Source: an uncultured Bacteroidia bacterium
GTDB taxonomy: Bacteria > Bacteroidota > Bacteroidia > Bacteroidales > UBA932
Direction of reading: 5' to 3'
DNA: 64,000 bases
Assembly (NCBI GenBank): GCA_902801205.1
Contig: CADCHE010000002.1
Coordinates: 1 to 64,000 of the forward strand
How positions within the stretch are numbered: position 1 is the stretch's first letter; each line of letters opens with the position of its first letter. Under the pieces are notes generated by a model, which was not told the DNA's origin, searched no databases, and worked only from the letters and a program-made list of their open reading frames with translations. The translations under genes were made by a program, and so were the position numbers. Of this stretch, positions 49,119 to 58,376 are shown in pieces.

Positions 49119-51665
49119 TTACGGCTCCCGCAGCGGGGTGAAGGTGTAGCCTTTGCGCTTGAGCTCGCGGATGAGCTTGGGAAGCTGGTTGTAGAACTTG
49201 TCCGTCCTTTCGGGCTCCGTTCCCAGGTGCATCAGCATGATGTGTCCGCCCAGGCCGTTCGGATCGGCGGCCTCGCAGGCGTGGATCTTCCCGAAGATCG
49301 TCTTGCTGGAATAGTAGTTCTTCATCGACGGCAGCGTGTAGTCGCCGTTCGTGGCCGTTCCGTTGGTGTAATTCACCAGCTGGAGGCCCAGCATCCGCGC
49401 CCAGGACGCCACCGTGGCGTTGTAGTGCTCATAGGGCGGCAGGAAGTACGGAGCGTCGTCGATCCCGGCCTCGCGCAGGAGCGCGTAACTGCGGAAGATG
49501 TCCTCGTTGAACTGCTCGCGCGTGACGCTCAGCGAGTCGGGCTTGCCCCAGGGAAAATACAGCAGGTGTCCGTAGCTGTGGCTGCCCACATAGTGGCCTT
49601 CCTCCACGAGCTGCCGGACGGTGTCCGGGAACTTCTCGTAGAACTCGCCGGTGAAGAAGAACGCCGCGCGGATGTTGAACTTCCGGAGCGTGGCGATGAT
49701 CGGCGCCGCCCCGTCGTTCTTGTCGGCCGAAGTGAAGACGAAGTCGATGTGCCGGCCGGCCGGGTCGCCCCGGACGATGCCGTCTTCGTAGTAGACCGCC
49801 CCGTCCGGGACGGTGCGTGCGGCCATCCAGCGGCTTCCGGTGCCGTTTTCAACTTCATACTGCCGGCCTTCTTCCTGGTAGGTCGAGAAGGGGAACGTCA
49901 GGCAGGCCGTGCCGTCCATCGTCGGCTCGTTCGTGGAATAGTCGTGCGTACTGTCGTGGAACACCCGGTCGCCCGGCTGGAATTCTTCGTAATTGGTGCC
50001 GCCCTCGGTACTGATGCCCAGGAGGCTCCCGAAGATGGTGGCGTACACCGGTCCGTCCACCAGGCCGCCCGTGGTGTTCCCCAGCTTCATCCGCGGGATG
50101 AAGGAATGCGGCTGCAGGGGATAGGTGCCGCCCCGGGGCAGTTCCACGACCATGCTGACACCCCAGGGATTGCAGCCCAGCAGCCAGTCGCGAAGGGCAC
50201 CCTCCATCTCTTCGTAGGTGCGGTCGCCGGTCAGCTGCCGGTAAAGGATGCACTGGGTGAGCATCGCAGTGGTGAGGTTGTTGGAGCACCATACCGCCGG
50301 GATGCCGTTGAGGAAGGGCGTGCCTTCCGCCTTTTCCCACGTGCGGCGGATGCCGGCGCGCAGGTTGCGGACGAACTCCTCCCGCTGCCGTGCAGTGCCT
50401 TCCTTGGCCAGGTGGTAATGGCCCATGTTCATGAACGGATACCACTGGTAGTGGCGGGCGCTGTCAGCCCCCATCCAGGGCGTGACCGGTTCGCGCCGGC
50501 CCAGTTCCACGGCGGCCTCCAGGTAGGAACGGTCGCCCGTGCGGTGGAAGAGTTCCATGGCGGCGAGTTCCATGTCGTCCGTCCAGTTGTCTTCTTCATA
50601 GATGTATGGCGAGAGCACCGAGGCTGTCTGGCAGACGCCCGGCTTGGCGAGGCCGGCCTCATAGGCGGCGGTGGCCTTCTCCCCGATCTTTTTGGCGAAT
50701 TCCGGGTAGAAGGGCTCCAGCACCTTGGCCCCGAGCGCAAAGTCGGAGGCGAATTTACCGGCCGTGGAAGCGATGCCCGTCGTCTTGTTCTTCAGGCCTG
50801 TCTTGCCGCGTCGCTGCGGTAGTCCGGAGCAGAACCAGACAGGACGCTGCTTGCCCGGCCCCCAGCCGTAGTCGGCGCGCTCCTCGGAGGGTTTGCGCAT
50901 GCCCACGTGGTCGCGGTCGTCTGCGATCTGGTTGTACATCTCGCCCGGCTCCGGGTTCATCTTGTCGAGCCACTGCAGTCCCCAGTAGATCTCGTCCACG
51001 ATGTCCGGGATGCCGTTGCGCCCGGGGGTGCCGTCGGCCTTGCAGTTGTCGGTGAAGGAGAGCGGGTTCTGCAGGTAGGCGAACATCATCTGGTAGATGG
51101 CGTTCGCCGACGTGGTGGTGTACTGCAGGCAGTCGGAGGCGTCGTGCCAGCCACCCCGTACGTCGAGGTGGGTGCTGTCCTTGGCCGGGTCGGGATGCCC
51201 GACGATGATGGCATCGTGGGTATGGCAGCTGTCCTTCAGGAAGGGATTCCAGCCGCAGCGTTGCTGGCGCATGTAGTTCAGTACGAAGTCGGCCGTACCG
51301 TCATAGACCCGGGCATTGACGGGGAAGACGTCGGAGCACGTCTGCCGCCCTCCCGCGCTGACGCGGAGGAAATAGGCGCCAGGGCGCTGCAGGCGGCTGA
51401 AATCCAGCCGGCAGGTGGCCTTCATCCCGCCCATCTTCCCGGTGGGCTTCACTGCGTCCGTGACCAGTTCCACCTTGCCGGTGAAAGCGTCTACGACCTC
51501 GAAGGAGGTCACGGTGACGGCATCGTTGTCCATGTATACGGCCACCTTCGTGGCCTGGGGCAGGTAGCCGATCTGGTTGATGCGGATCCAGGAGCCGGCA
51601 TGGGCCCCTACGGCAAAACAACCCGCCGCAGCGGTGGCGAGGATCAGTCGGAGCAGTGTTTTCAT
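49119..51665 (-). CDS. Bifunctional GH9 endoglucanase / polysaccharide deacetylase
   Basis: 848 residues with signal peptide (MKTLLRLILATAAAGCFAVG). CelD_N-type Ig domain (IRINQIGYLPQATKVAVYM), then a GH9 (alpha/alpha)6 domain: GGWHDASDCLQYTT (Asp175/Asp178, catalytic base) and HDYSTNEPTMDG (acid Glu). From about residue 620 a NodB-type domain: FVFTSADKNDG (motif 1, Asp in an altered setting), HSYGH (metal His, near 695), LPPYEHYN and IMLMHLG. The first motif differs from the common TFDDG, so activity needs proof. Cuts beta-glucan and could deacetylate the same polymer (acetylated xylan or glucan). 16 nt behind purF. Confidence 0.88.
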   Translation of the reverse strand: MKTLLRLILATAAAGCFAVGAHAGSWIRINQIGYLPQATKVAVYMDNDAVTVTSFEVVDAFTGKVELVTDAVKPTGKMGGMKATCRLDFSRLQRPGAYFLRVSAGGRQTCSDVFPVNARVYDGTADFVLNYMRQQRCGWNPFLKDSCHTHDAIIVGHPDPAKDSTHLDVRGGWHDASDCLQYTTTSANAIYQMMFAYLQNPLSFTDNCKADGTPGRNGIPDIVDEIYWGLQWLDKMNPEPGEMYNQIADDRDHVGMRKPSEERADYGWGPGKQRPVWFCSGLPQRRGKTGLKNKTTGIASTAGKFASDFALGAKVLEPFYPEFAKKIGEKATAAYEAGLAKPGVCQTASVLSPYIYEEDNWTDDMELAAMELFHRTGDRSYLEAAVELGRREPVTPWMGADSARHYQWYPFMNMGHYHLAKEGTARQREEFVRNLRAGIRRTWEKAEGTPFLNGIPAVWCSNNLTTAMLTQCILYRQLTGDRTYEEMEGALRDWLLGCNPWGVSMVVELPRGGTYPLQPHSFIPRMKLGNTTGGLVDGPVYATIFGSLLGISTEGGTNYEEFQPGDRVFHDSTHDYSTNEPTMDGTACLTFPFSTYQEEGRQYEVENGTGSRWMAARTVPDGAVYYEDGIVRGDPAGRHIDFVFTSADKNDGAAPIIATLRKFNIRAAFFFTGEFYEKFPDTVRQLVEEGHYVGSHSYGHLLYFPWGKPDSLSVTREQFNEDIFRSYALLREAGIDDAPYFLPPYEHYNATVASWARMLGLQLVNYTNGTATNGDYTLPSMKNYYSSKTIFGKIHACEAADPNGLGGHIMLMHLGTEPERTDKFYNQLPKLIRELKRKGYTFTPLREP

Positions 51666-51681
51666 TTCAGTATGCGGTTGA

Positions 51682-53103
51682 TCAGAGGTTCTGTTCTTCC
51701 AGGGTGAAGGCGGAGGATCCGTCGAAACAGTGCAGGCAGATGCACTCGCGCGGCAGTCCGATGCTCTTCACGAGCGTGTCTATGGAGCTGAATTTCAGCG
51801 AGTCAAGATTCAGCCGGCGGCGGATCTCCTCCACCAGGCGGTTGTATTTTTCCGACCCGGTCACGGTGTATTCTTCCAGGTGCTCTTCGTCGTTCCATTC
51901 GCGGATGATGCGCCGCGTGATGAGTTCCAGCTCATTCTTGCTGGCCGAGAAGTTGACGAACTGGCAGCCGTAGACCAGGGGCGGGCAGGCGATGCGCATG
52001 TGGATCTCCTTCGCACCCAGGTCGCGGAGCGTCTTGGCGTTGTTGCGCAGCTGGGTGCCGCGGACGATGCTGTCGTCGCAGAAAAGCAGTTTCCGGCCTT
52101 CCAGCAAGTCGCGGTTGGGGATCAGTTTCATTTTCGCGACAAGGTCGCGTGTGTTCTGGTTCGAGGGCATGAAGGAGCGGGCCCACGTGGGCGTGTACTT
52201 GGCCACGGTCCGCATGTAGGGGACACCGTGCCCGGCGGCGTATCCGACCGCCATGCCGATGCCGCTGTCCGGGATGCCGCAGGCGCAGTCGACCTGGGCG
52301 TCGTCCGTCTCGCCCATCGCCTTGCCGCAGCGGAAACGTGCTTCTTCCACGTTCTTGCCGTCGTAGACCGAGGTAGGGAAGCCGTAGTACACCCACAGGA
52401 ACGAGCAGACCTGCATGCGGCGCGAGGGGGCGCGCAGCTGCTCCATGCCGTCTGCACGGAGTCGGACGATCTCGCCCGGCCCGATGAAGGCGCAGGTCCG
52501 GTAGCCGAGGTTGGCGAAGGCCGTGCTCTCGCTCGACACCGCCATGGCTCCGTCTTTCTTTCCGATGGCCAGCGGCGTCCGTCCCCAGGCGTCACGGGCG
52601 GCGATGATGCCGTCTTCCGTGAGGATCAGCATCGTACAGGAGCCCTTTACTTCCCGGAAGACGTTCTCGATGCCTTCCACGAAGTTCTTTCCACGGACGA
52701 TCAGCAGGCTGATGAGTTCGGTGATGTTGATCTTCCCGCTGCTGAATTCGGTGAGGTACATGCCTTCCGACAGGAATCGGCTGGCGAGTTCCTCGGCGTT
52801 GTTCACCTTTGCGACGGTGGCCAGGGCAAAGCGGCCCAGGTGCGAGTTGACGAGCATCGGCTGGGCGTCGGTGTCGCTGATGACGCCAATGCCGGACCGT
52901 CCGGCGAACTTGTCCAGTTCATCCTCGAAGCGGTTCCGGAAGTAGGCGCTTTCCAGATTGTGGATGCCGCGGAAGAACCCCTGTCCTTCCCCGTAGGTGG
53001 CGAGCCCGCCGCGCTTCGTTCCCAGATGGCTGTTGTAATCCGTGCCGTAGAAGAGTTCGGTGGCACACTCTTGTTTGGAAATGATTCCGCAAAGTCCTCC
53101 CAT
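51682..53103 (-). CDS. purF: Amidophosphoribosyltransferase
   Basis: 473 residues. Class II glutaminase start MGGLCGIISKQE, with the catalytic Cys at position 5 instead of 2, as in many Bacteroidota homologues; GTKRGGLATYGE and NSHLGRFAL follow. The phosphoribosyltransferase domain has the PRPP loop LLFCDDSIVRGTQLR. First committed step of purine synthesis (PRPP + glutamine to phosphoribosylamine). The last residues ICLHCFDGSS carry a CxxC that could bind metal. Promoter TATCTTCG at 53136-53143. A GH9 gene follows at 16 nt, an unusual neighbour. Confidence 0.92.
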   Translation of the reverse strand: MGGLCGIISKQECATELFYGTDYNSHLGTKRGGLATYGEGQGFFRGIHNLESAYFRNRFEDELDKFAGRSGIGVISDTDAQPMLVNSHLGRFALATVAKVNNAEELASRFLSEGMYLTEFSSGKINITELISLLIVRGKNFVEGIENVFREVKGSCTMLILTEDGIIAARDAWGRTPLAIGKKDGAMAVSSESTAFANLGYRTCAFIGPGEIVRLRADGMEQLRAPSRRMQVCSFLWVYYGFPTSVYDGKNVEEARFRCGKAMGETDDAQVDCACGIPDSGIGMAVGYAAGHGVPYMRTVAKYTPTWARSFMPSNQNTRDLVAKMKLIPNRDLLEGRKLLFCDDSIVRGTQLRNNAKTLRDLGAKEIHMRIACPPLVYGCQFVNFSASKNELELITRRIIREWNDEEHLEEYTVTGSEKYNRLVEEIRRRLNLDSLKFSSIDTLVKSIGLPRECICLHCFDGSSAFTLEEQNL

Positions 53104-53135
53104 TGTCGGTTTTCGTTATGTTCGTTTTACGGATG

Positions 53136-53143
53136 CGAAGATA
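53136..53143 (-). promoter_or_regulatory. Promoter -7 element TATCTTCG
   Basis: One mismatch to TAnnTTTG; 32 nt before the purF ATG. Confidence 0.45.
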
Positions 53144-53198
53144 GCGATTTTCCGCGAATCTTTTGAAGAAAAATATTGGCCGGAAAACAAAAAAACCA

Positions 53199-53206
53199 TA
53201 TCTTTA
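53199..53206 (+). promoter_or_regulatory. Promoter -7 element TATCTTTA
   Basis: One mismatch to TAnnTTTG; 37 nt before the ATG at 53244. Confidence 0.5.
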
Positions 53207-53243
53207 CGAAAACACTTTGCAAATACTTTTAAAACATAGCATT

Positions 53244-53429
53244 ATGCGTACAATCATTTACATCATCGGTGTCGTTCTGGCCATCATCGCCGTTCTGGAC
53301 ATCTTCAAGAAGCCGATCGGTATCATTGGAAAGATCATCTGCTCCGCACTGGTGCTGCTGACCAGCTGGATTGGCCTTGCCGTCTACTACCTCTATGCGA
53401 AGGACCACATCACGGAGTGGTTCAAATAG
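53244..53429 (+). CDS. Small two-helix membrane protein
   Basis: 61 residues: MRTIIYIIGVVLAIIAVLDI (helix 1), FKKPIGIIGKIICSALVLLT then SWIGLAVYYLYAKDHITEWF (helix 2). Resembles the short two-helix (PLDc_N or DUF-type) membrane proteins often found in Bacteroidota near envelope-stress genes. Ends just before a terminator hairpin. Function unknown; the start MRTIIY is preferred to an AT-rich upstream extension. Confidence 0.7.
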   Translation: MRTIIYIIGVVLAIIAVLDIFKKPIGIIGKIICSALVLLTSWIGLAVYYLYAKDHITEWFK

Positions 53430-53450
53430 ACATTGATTCCCAGACCCATG

Positions 53451-53493
53451 CGCCAGCGCCCGGAGCACTCCTGCAGCTGGCGTTTTTCTTTTT
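53451..53493 (+). terminator. Intrinsic terminator
   Basis: CGCCAG (53451-53456) pairs with CTGGCG (53477-53482), with an inner GGAG/CTCC stem, followed by TTTTTCTTTTT. Ends transcription of the small membrane protein gene; the T run comes within 6 nt of the next ATG. Confidence 0.7.
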
Positions 53494-53498
53494 CACTG

Positions 53499-54776
53499 AT
53501 GAAAAGACTGTCATTCCTTGTCTTGGCGCTGGTCGGTGCCGTCTCCTGCACGGGGGCGCTGAACGATGCCGGCGCCGCCCAGCCGCAGCGTGACACCGTG
53601 CTGCGCTATACGCTTGAAGGGGCGGACTGCCCGTTCGCCAACTTCGCCGAGTACGGCATCTGGGTCCCGGGCGGGAAACAGGCGGTGCGCGGCGTCCTCG
53701 TCCTCCAGCACGGCTGCACGATGGAGCAGTTCGGCATCACGAAGCCGTACGACCTCCAGTACCAGGCTTTCGCCCGCAAATGGAACCTGGCCGTGCTGGA
53801 AACGGCCCTGCATGGCGACTGCGGTGTCTGGGCGCACCCTGAGTCGGGCAGTGCGGCCGCCCTGTTGAAAGTGCTCTCGCGGGCGGCGGGCGAGTTGACC
53901 CGGCCGGAACTGACGGAAGTCCCCTGGCTGATCTGGGGGCACTCCGGCGGCGGGCACTGGACCCTGGGGATGCTGCGCGACTATCCCGAGCGGATCCTCG
54001 CCGCTGTCTGCTATTCCGCCGCTTTCGACCCGTCGTGGAGCTATCCGGCCGCTACGGCGGAAGTGCCTGTCCTGCTGCGGCATGCCGGCCCGCAGGACGC
54101 CCCCTTCGCCCTTTGCCAGGCCACTGCGGAGCATTCGTTCAGCCGGTTCCGGAGCATGGATGCGCCGGCCGCCATCGTCTGCAACCACGGCGAAAACCAC
54201 AACTACAGCCAGCTGCGGCACATGATGATCCCCTTCTTCGAAAGTGCGCTCAGGACCCGGCTGCCCCGGCATCCGGGGGCGAAGATGCGGTCCGTTTCGT
54301 CCGCCGCGACCTGGCTGGGCGACACGCTGACGCTGGACATCTTCCCGGAGGCGGGATATGACGGTGACAAGTCCGCCCTCTGCCGTTTCCCGGACGAAGG
54401 TGCCGCCCGCGCCTGGCGGGAATATGCCGAAACGAACGATGTCTTCGATCCCACGCCGCCGCCCGCGCCCACCGGGCTGCAGGTTACTTCCGACGGCTAT
54501 TCGCTCCTCGTCCGCTGGCAGGCGGAAGCCGACCCGGAATCCGGCATCGGCTATTTCAACATCTATGTCGACGGGGAACGGGTGGCCCGGTTCCCGGAAA
54601 AGGGGGAGTATCAGTCCTTCGACCGGAACGGTGACAATACCCGCCCCGTCCCGCCTCCGGAGATGGCGGTCCGCCTTCCTCGTCCGGCGGCGAAGTCGGT
54701 GCACATCGCCGTCGAAACCGTCAACCAGTACGGCATTCCTTCGGAGCGCCGCGCTTCGGTGAAAGTGAAACAATGA
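53499..54776 (+). CDS. Alpha/beta-hydrolase lipoprotein with fibronectin-like domain
   Basis: 425 residues. Lipobox in MKRLSFLVLALVGAVSC. The hydrolase domain has GVLVLQHGCTMEQFG near its start, nucleophile elbow WGHSGGGHWTLGML and a possible catalytic His in CNHGENHNYSQL (an HG..HN loop). From about residue 330 a fibronectin-like domain (PPAPTGLQVTSDGYSLLVRW ... FNIYVDGERVARFPEKG). Resembles Bacteroidota secreted esterases of unknown substrate. Its ATGA stop overlap with the next gene couples it to the DUF6259 glycosidase, which suggests they act on the same glycan. No promoter was seen; the terminator 53451-53493 lies between. Confidence 0.8.
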   Translation: MKRLSFLVLALVGAVSCTGALNDAGAAQPQRDTVLRYTLEGADCPFANFAEYGIWVPGGKQAVRGVLVLQHGCTMEQFGITKPYDLQYQAFARKWNLAVLETALHGDCGVWAHPESGSAAALLKVLSRAAGELTRPELTEVPWLIWGHSGGGHWTLGMLRDYPERILAAVCYSAAFDPSWSYPAATAEVPVLLRHAGPQDAPFALCQATAEHSFSRFRSMDAPAAIVCNHGENHNYSQLRHMMIPFFESALRTRLPRHPGAKMRSVSSAATWLGDTLTLDIFPEAGYDGDKSALCRFPDEGAARAWREYAETNDVFDPTPPPAPTGLQVTSDGYSLLVRWQAEADPESGIGYFNIYVDGERVARFPEKGEYQSFDRNGDNTRPVPPPEMAVRLPRPAAKSVHIAVETVNQYGIPSERRASVKVKQ

Positions 54777-56980
54777 AGAAAAGCGCCTTCGTCTCGTTGT
54801 GCGCCGCACTGCTGAGCCTGGCGGCGCAGGCCGGTCCGGTCACGGTCGGCAACGGAATCGTCAGTCTTTCTTTCGACGGGGAAACCGGCGCGCTCGCCTC
54901 CTTCCGGGACGAAGCGGCCGGCCGGGAACTCCTGACGGCCCCTTCCCGCGACCTGTGGACGGTCGTGCGCAGGGACGGATCGTTCTGGCATCCGGAGCAG
55001 CCGTTGCAGGTCTCGTTCACGCCTTCCGGCGACCACGCCCTGAACGTCTGCTGGACCGATGGGCCTACCCGGTTCACCGCCCATATCCGGCTGGAGGAGG
55101 ATTCTCCGCTGACCTACTGGTCGCTTTCCGTGGAGGGGCTCCGTCCCCTGCAGGCGCAGGAAATCCATTTCCCGGTCATCAGCACTTTCCGGCCCGGCGG
55201 GGAAGGCGAGCAACTGGCCGCTTCCACCTGGCTGGGAAGCCTGATCCGTGCGCCCCGTTCGGGCGTCAGCGCGGAAAAGCCGCGGATCGCCCATGCATGG
55301 CGCAGCCCGGGCAACCTTTCGATGCAGCTGGTCGCCCTGTACGACGATGCGGGCCACGGCCTTTATTTCGGTTCGAACGATACGCTTTCCTTCACCAAGC
55401 ATACGGAGATCTGTTTCCAGGCGCAGGCGACGGACTGGCGGATGGGCCATGCCCTTCCGTGGGACGATGCCGACACGTATCGGATGCCTTACGAGGCCGT
55501 CGTCGGCCCCTTCCAGGGGGACTGGCTGCAAGCGGCGGAAATGTACCGCACGTGGGCCATCCGGCAGCGCTGGTGCCGCGAGAGCCGTTTCCATCAGGGG
55601 CTGACGCCCCGGTGGGTCCGCGAGACCGACCTCTGGATCTGGAACCGGGGCCGCTCGGAGAACGTCCTTACGGAAGCCGCCGACATGAAACGTCGGACGG
55701 GCCGCCGTGTGAGCGTGTTCTGGCACTGGTGGCACGGCTGCTCCTATGACGAAGGATTCCCCGAGTACATCCCGCCGCGGGAGGGCAGGGACTCCTTCGT
55801 GAAGGCCGTCCGGAAGGCGGTGCGGAAGGGCATCCACTGCCTGGTCTACATGAATTCGTTCCAGTGGGGGAATTCCACCCGCAGCTGGAAGGAGGAAGGG
55901 GCTGAACGGTATGCCGCCCGGACCGGGAACGGTGGGCTGTATTCGTATGCCGCCAACGTCTTCACCGGCCGGCAGATCACGGCGATGTGCATGGCGACGG
56001 ACTTCTGGCGCAACCGGTACGCCACCCTGGCCGATACCGTCGTGAACAGCTACGGAGTGGCCGGTGTCTACATGGACCAGGCCTGTACGAACATGCCCTG
56101 TTTCGCCACCGACCATCCGCACCGTCCCGGCGGCGGCAATTACTGGGCGACATCCTTCCGCAAGCTGACGGACGACATCCGCTCCCGCTGTCCGGCCACC
56201 CTGGCGGGCGAGGGTTCCGGTGAGGACTGGATCCCGGCGCTGGACCTGTTCCTGACACTGGAGAACAGCCGTGAGCGCTACCTGGGTACGGGGGCGGAAA
56301 CCATTCCGCTCTACCAGGCCGTCTACCACGACTATGCCGTCACCTACGGCAGTTACAGCTCGCTGGTCTATCCTCCTTACGACGAGATGTGGCCCGACGA
56401 ATACCGTCCGGAGAACCGCGAGAAGAGCCTTCCCGCCGATTTTGACATGCAGTTCCGGATGGAGCAGTCACGTGCGTTCGTCTGGGGCATGCAACCCACC
56501 CTGGCCAACTATCATCCCTTCCTCTGGGACGAGAAGCCCCTGGAAATGGCGTACTTGCGCCGGATCGTCAACGTCCGGCGCCGGGCGTTGAAATACTTGC
56601 TCCACGGGGTCTATACCCGGGTTCCGGCCTCAGTCGTTTCTCCGACGCAGGAAATCGACCTGTCGCGGATCTCGATCTATGCCGGCCGGACGGGCAGCAC
56701 CGTTTCGAGCGAACGGCGGACGGTCCCGACGCTCTATTCCGGTGGCTGGAAGGCAGCCGACGGCTCCCTGGCTTTCTCGCTGGCCAACATCGCCGATGAA
56801 GGCTGCACCGTACCGCTGCGTTTCGACCTGGCCGATTACGGCCTGCAGGGCCGCTGCCGGATCCGCGTCGTTACGGAAAAGGGATGCCGGAAGATCGGCG
56901 TCTGCAAAGACGGGAAGGTGTCGGTGGAGGTGCCGCTCGGCCCGCGCGACGCCCAGGTCATCGTCTTCGAACCCCGCTAG
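54773..56980 (+). CDS. Secreted DUF6259-type glycoside hydrolase
   Basis: 735 residues with signal peptide (MKKSAFVSLCAALLSLAAQA). N-terminal beta sandwich (about 20-250: VTVGNGIVSLSFDGETGALA), TIM barrel (about 270-600) and C-terminal beta domain. In the barrel: RRTGRRVSVFWHWWHGCSYD, GVAGVYMDQACTNMPCF (probable catalytic Asp of the YxD segment) and CPATLAGEGSGEDWIPALD (acid candidate). This domain plan is that of DUF6259/GH36-related proteins, which act on alpha-linked sugars. The exact linkage cannot be told from sequence. Translationally coupled to the upstream hydrolase. Confidence 0.82.
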   Translation: MKKSAFVSLCAALLSLAAQAGPVTVGNGIVSLSFDGETGALASFRDEAAGRELLTAPSRDLWTVVRRDGSFWHPEQPLQVSFTPSGDHALNVCWTDGPTRFTAHIRLEEDSPLTYWSLSVEGLRPLQAQEIHFPVISTFRPGGEGEQLAASTWLGSLIRAPRSGVSAEKPRIAHAWRSPGNLSMQLVALYDDAGHGLYFGSNDTLSFTKHTEICFQAQATDWRMGHALPWDDADTYRMPYEAVVGPFQGDWLQAAEMYRTWAIRQRWCRESRFHQGLTPRWVRETDLWIWNRGRSENVLTEAADMKRRTGRRVSVFWHWWHGCSYDEGFPEYIPPREGRDSFVKAVRKAVRKGIHCLVYMNSFQWGNSTRSWKEEGAERYAARTGNGGLYSYAANVFTGRQITAMCMATDFWRNRYATLADTVVNSYGVAGVYMDQACTNMPCFATDHPHRPGGGNYWATSFRKLTDDIRSRCPATLAGEGSGEDWIPALDLFLTLENSRERYLGTGAETIPLYQAVYHDYAVTYGSYSSLVYPPYDEMWPDEYRPENREKSLPADFDMQFRMEQSRAFVWGMQPTLANYHPFLWDEKPLEMAYLRRIVNVRRRALKYLLHGVYTRVPASVVSPTQEIDLSRISIYAGRTGSTVSSERRTVPTLYSGGWKAADGSLAFSLANIADEGCTVPLRFDLADYGLQGRCRIRVVTEKGCRKIGVCKDGKVSVEVPLGPRDAQVIVFEPR

Positions 56981-56987
56981 CGGCGGG

Positions 56988-58301
56988 TCATTTCCACGGG
57001 GCGAAGGCCAGCAGCACGAATCCGACGGCGAGCAGGACGAGAACGGCTTTCCAGATCCACCGCAGCCAGCGGCCGTAGGGGATCCGCGCCATCGCCAGCG
57101 AGGCCATCAGCACGCCGGACGTCGGCGTAAGCATGTTCGTAAAGCCGTCTCCGAACTGGAAAGCCAGCACCATCGCTTGCCGCGCCACTCCCACCATGTC
57201 GGAGAACGGTGCCATGATCGGGATCGTGATCGCCGCCTTGGCCGTTGCGCTGGGAATCAGGAAGTTGATAACGGCCTGGATGCCGTACATCGCCCCCAGC
57301 GAAGCCAGCGGCCCGGTGCCGTCGAGCCCTTCCTGCATGGCGTGGAGGATGCTGTCGATGATGTGTCCGTCCTGCAGGATGACGATGATTCCGGACGCCA
57401 CGCCTACCACGAGGGCGGCGGAGAGGATGTCCTTGGCGCCGGCGAGCAGTTCGTCGACAATGCGGCCGGCCGGGAAACCGGCGATCAGGCCGCAGACGAT
57501 GCCCATGGCCAGGAAGAGGGCGGTGATTTCCGGAAGGTACCACTGGTGCCGTGTGACGCCCCAGACCAGGGCGGCGACGGTGAGGCCCAGGACGATGAGG
57601 ATCCAGACCTGGCGGCGGGTCAGCGGTGCGGCCGTTTCCGCAGTGGCGGTTTCCCGGGCGGGCGTTTTCTTGCTGCGCTTGGCATACAGGAGGACGGCAC
57701 CGACGGTCAGGGCCGTGAGCAGCGCCCAGCAGCAAAACCGGTATCCCATGCCCGAAAAGAGCGGCAGTCCGGCCATCTCCTGTGCGATGCCGACGGTGAA
57801 GGGATTCAGGAAGGCGGCGGAGAACCCGATGTTGGCCGCTACGTAGACGACCAGCATCCCCATCAGGGCGTCATATCCCATTGATACGACGAGCGGTACG
57901 ACGATGCCGACGAACGGGATCGTCTCCTCGCTCATCCCGAACACGGCCCCGCCCAGCGAGAAGAGCACCGTGAGGGCGGCCAGCACCCATCCGTCGCGTC
58001 TGCCAACGGCGGTGATGAACCGGGAGATGCCGGCCGAAACGGCGCCGGTGGCGTTCAGCAGCCAGAACGCGCCGCCCACCACGAGGATGAAGACGATGAT
58101 TCCGGCCTGCTTGACGAAGCCGTGGTAGACGGCGGAGAACACCTGCCAGGTCTGCGGCACGGCATCGACGGACTCGTAGGTGACCGATCCGTCTTCCGCA
58201 GTGACATACTGCCCGCCGGGAACGAACCAAGTGGCCACTGCGCACAGGACGATGAGCGCCGCGACGAGCACGTAGGTATTCGGCATCTTGATCTTACCCA
58301 T
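56988..58301 (-). CDS. YfcC/DcuC-family transporter
   Basis: 437 residues, about 12 membrane helices. YfcC family: VGGAFWLLNATGAVSAGISR, GAVFGMSEETIPFVGIVVPL, YVAANIGFSAAFLNPFTVGI and a second half with NFLIPSATAKAAITIPIMAP and MLTPTSGVLMASL, the two inverted hairpin repeats. The family includes short-chain and arginine/ornithine-type transporters; the substrate cannot be assigned. The ATG follows a divergent promoter pair shared with ldcA. Confidence 0.88.
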   Translation of the reverse strand: MGKIKMPNTYVLVAALIVLCAVATWFVPGGQYVTAEDGSVTYESVDAVPQTWQVFSAVYHGFVKQAGIIVFILVVGGAFWLLNATGAVSAGISRFITAVGRRDGWVLAALTVLFSLGGAVFGMSEETIPFVGIVVPLVVSMGYDALMGMLVVYVAANIGFSAAFLNPFTVGIAQEMAGLPLFSGMGYRFCCWALLTALTVGAVLLYAKRSKKTPARETATAETAAPLTRRQVWILIVLGLTVAALVWGVTRHQWYLPEITALFLAMGIVCGLIAGFPAGRIVDELLAGAKDILSAALVVGVASGIIVILQDGHIIDSILHAMQEGLDGTGPLASLGAMYGIQAVINFLIPSATAKAAITIPIMAPFSDMVGVARQAMVLAFQFGDGFTNMLTPTSGVLMASLAMARIPYGRWLRWIWKAVLVLLAVGFVLLAFAPWK

Positions 58302-58317
58302 TTCGCTTCCTTTCCCG

Positions 58318-58325
58318 CAAAGATA
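58318..58325 (-). promoter_or_regulatory. Promoter -7 element TATCTTTG
   Basis: Perfect TAnnTTTG 16 nt before the transporter ATG at 58301. Confidence 0.7.
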
Positions 58326-58346
58326 GCATATGCGAGCGAAAAACAC

Positions 58347-58354
58347 TATTTTTG
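58347..58354 (+). promoter_or_regulatory. Promoter -7 element TATTTTTG
   Basis: Perfect TAnnTTTG; 4 nt before the upstream ATG (58359) and 22 nt before the preferred ldcA start (58377). Divergent from 58318-58325. Confidence 0.65.
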
Positions 58355-58376
58355 CAGCATGATCGTCTATCGTTCG

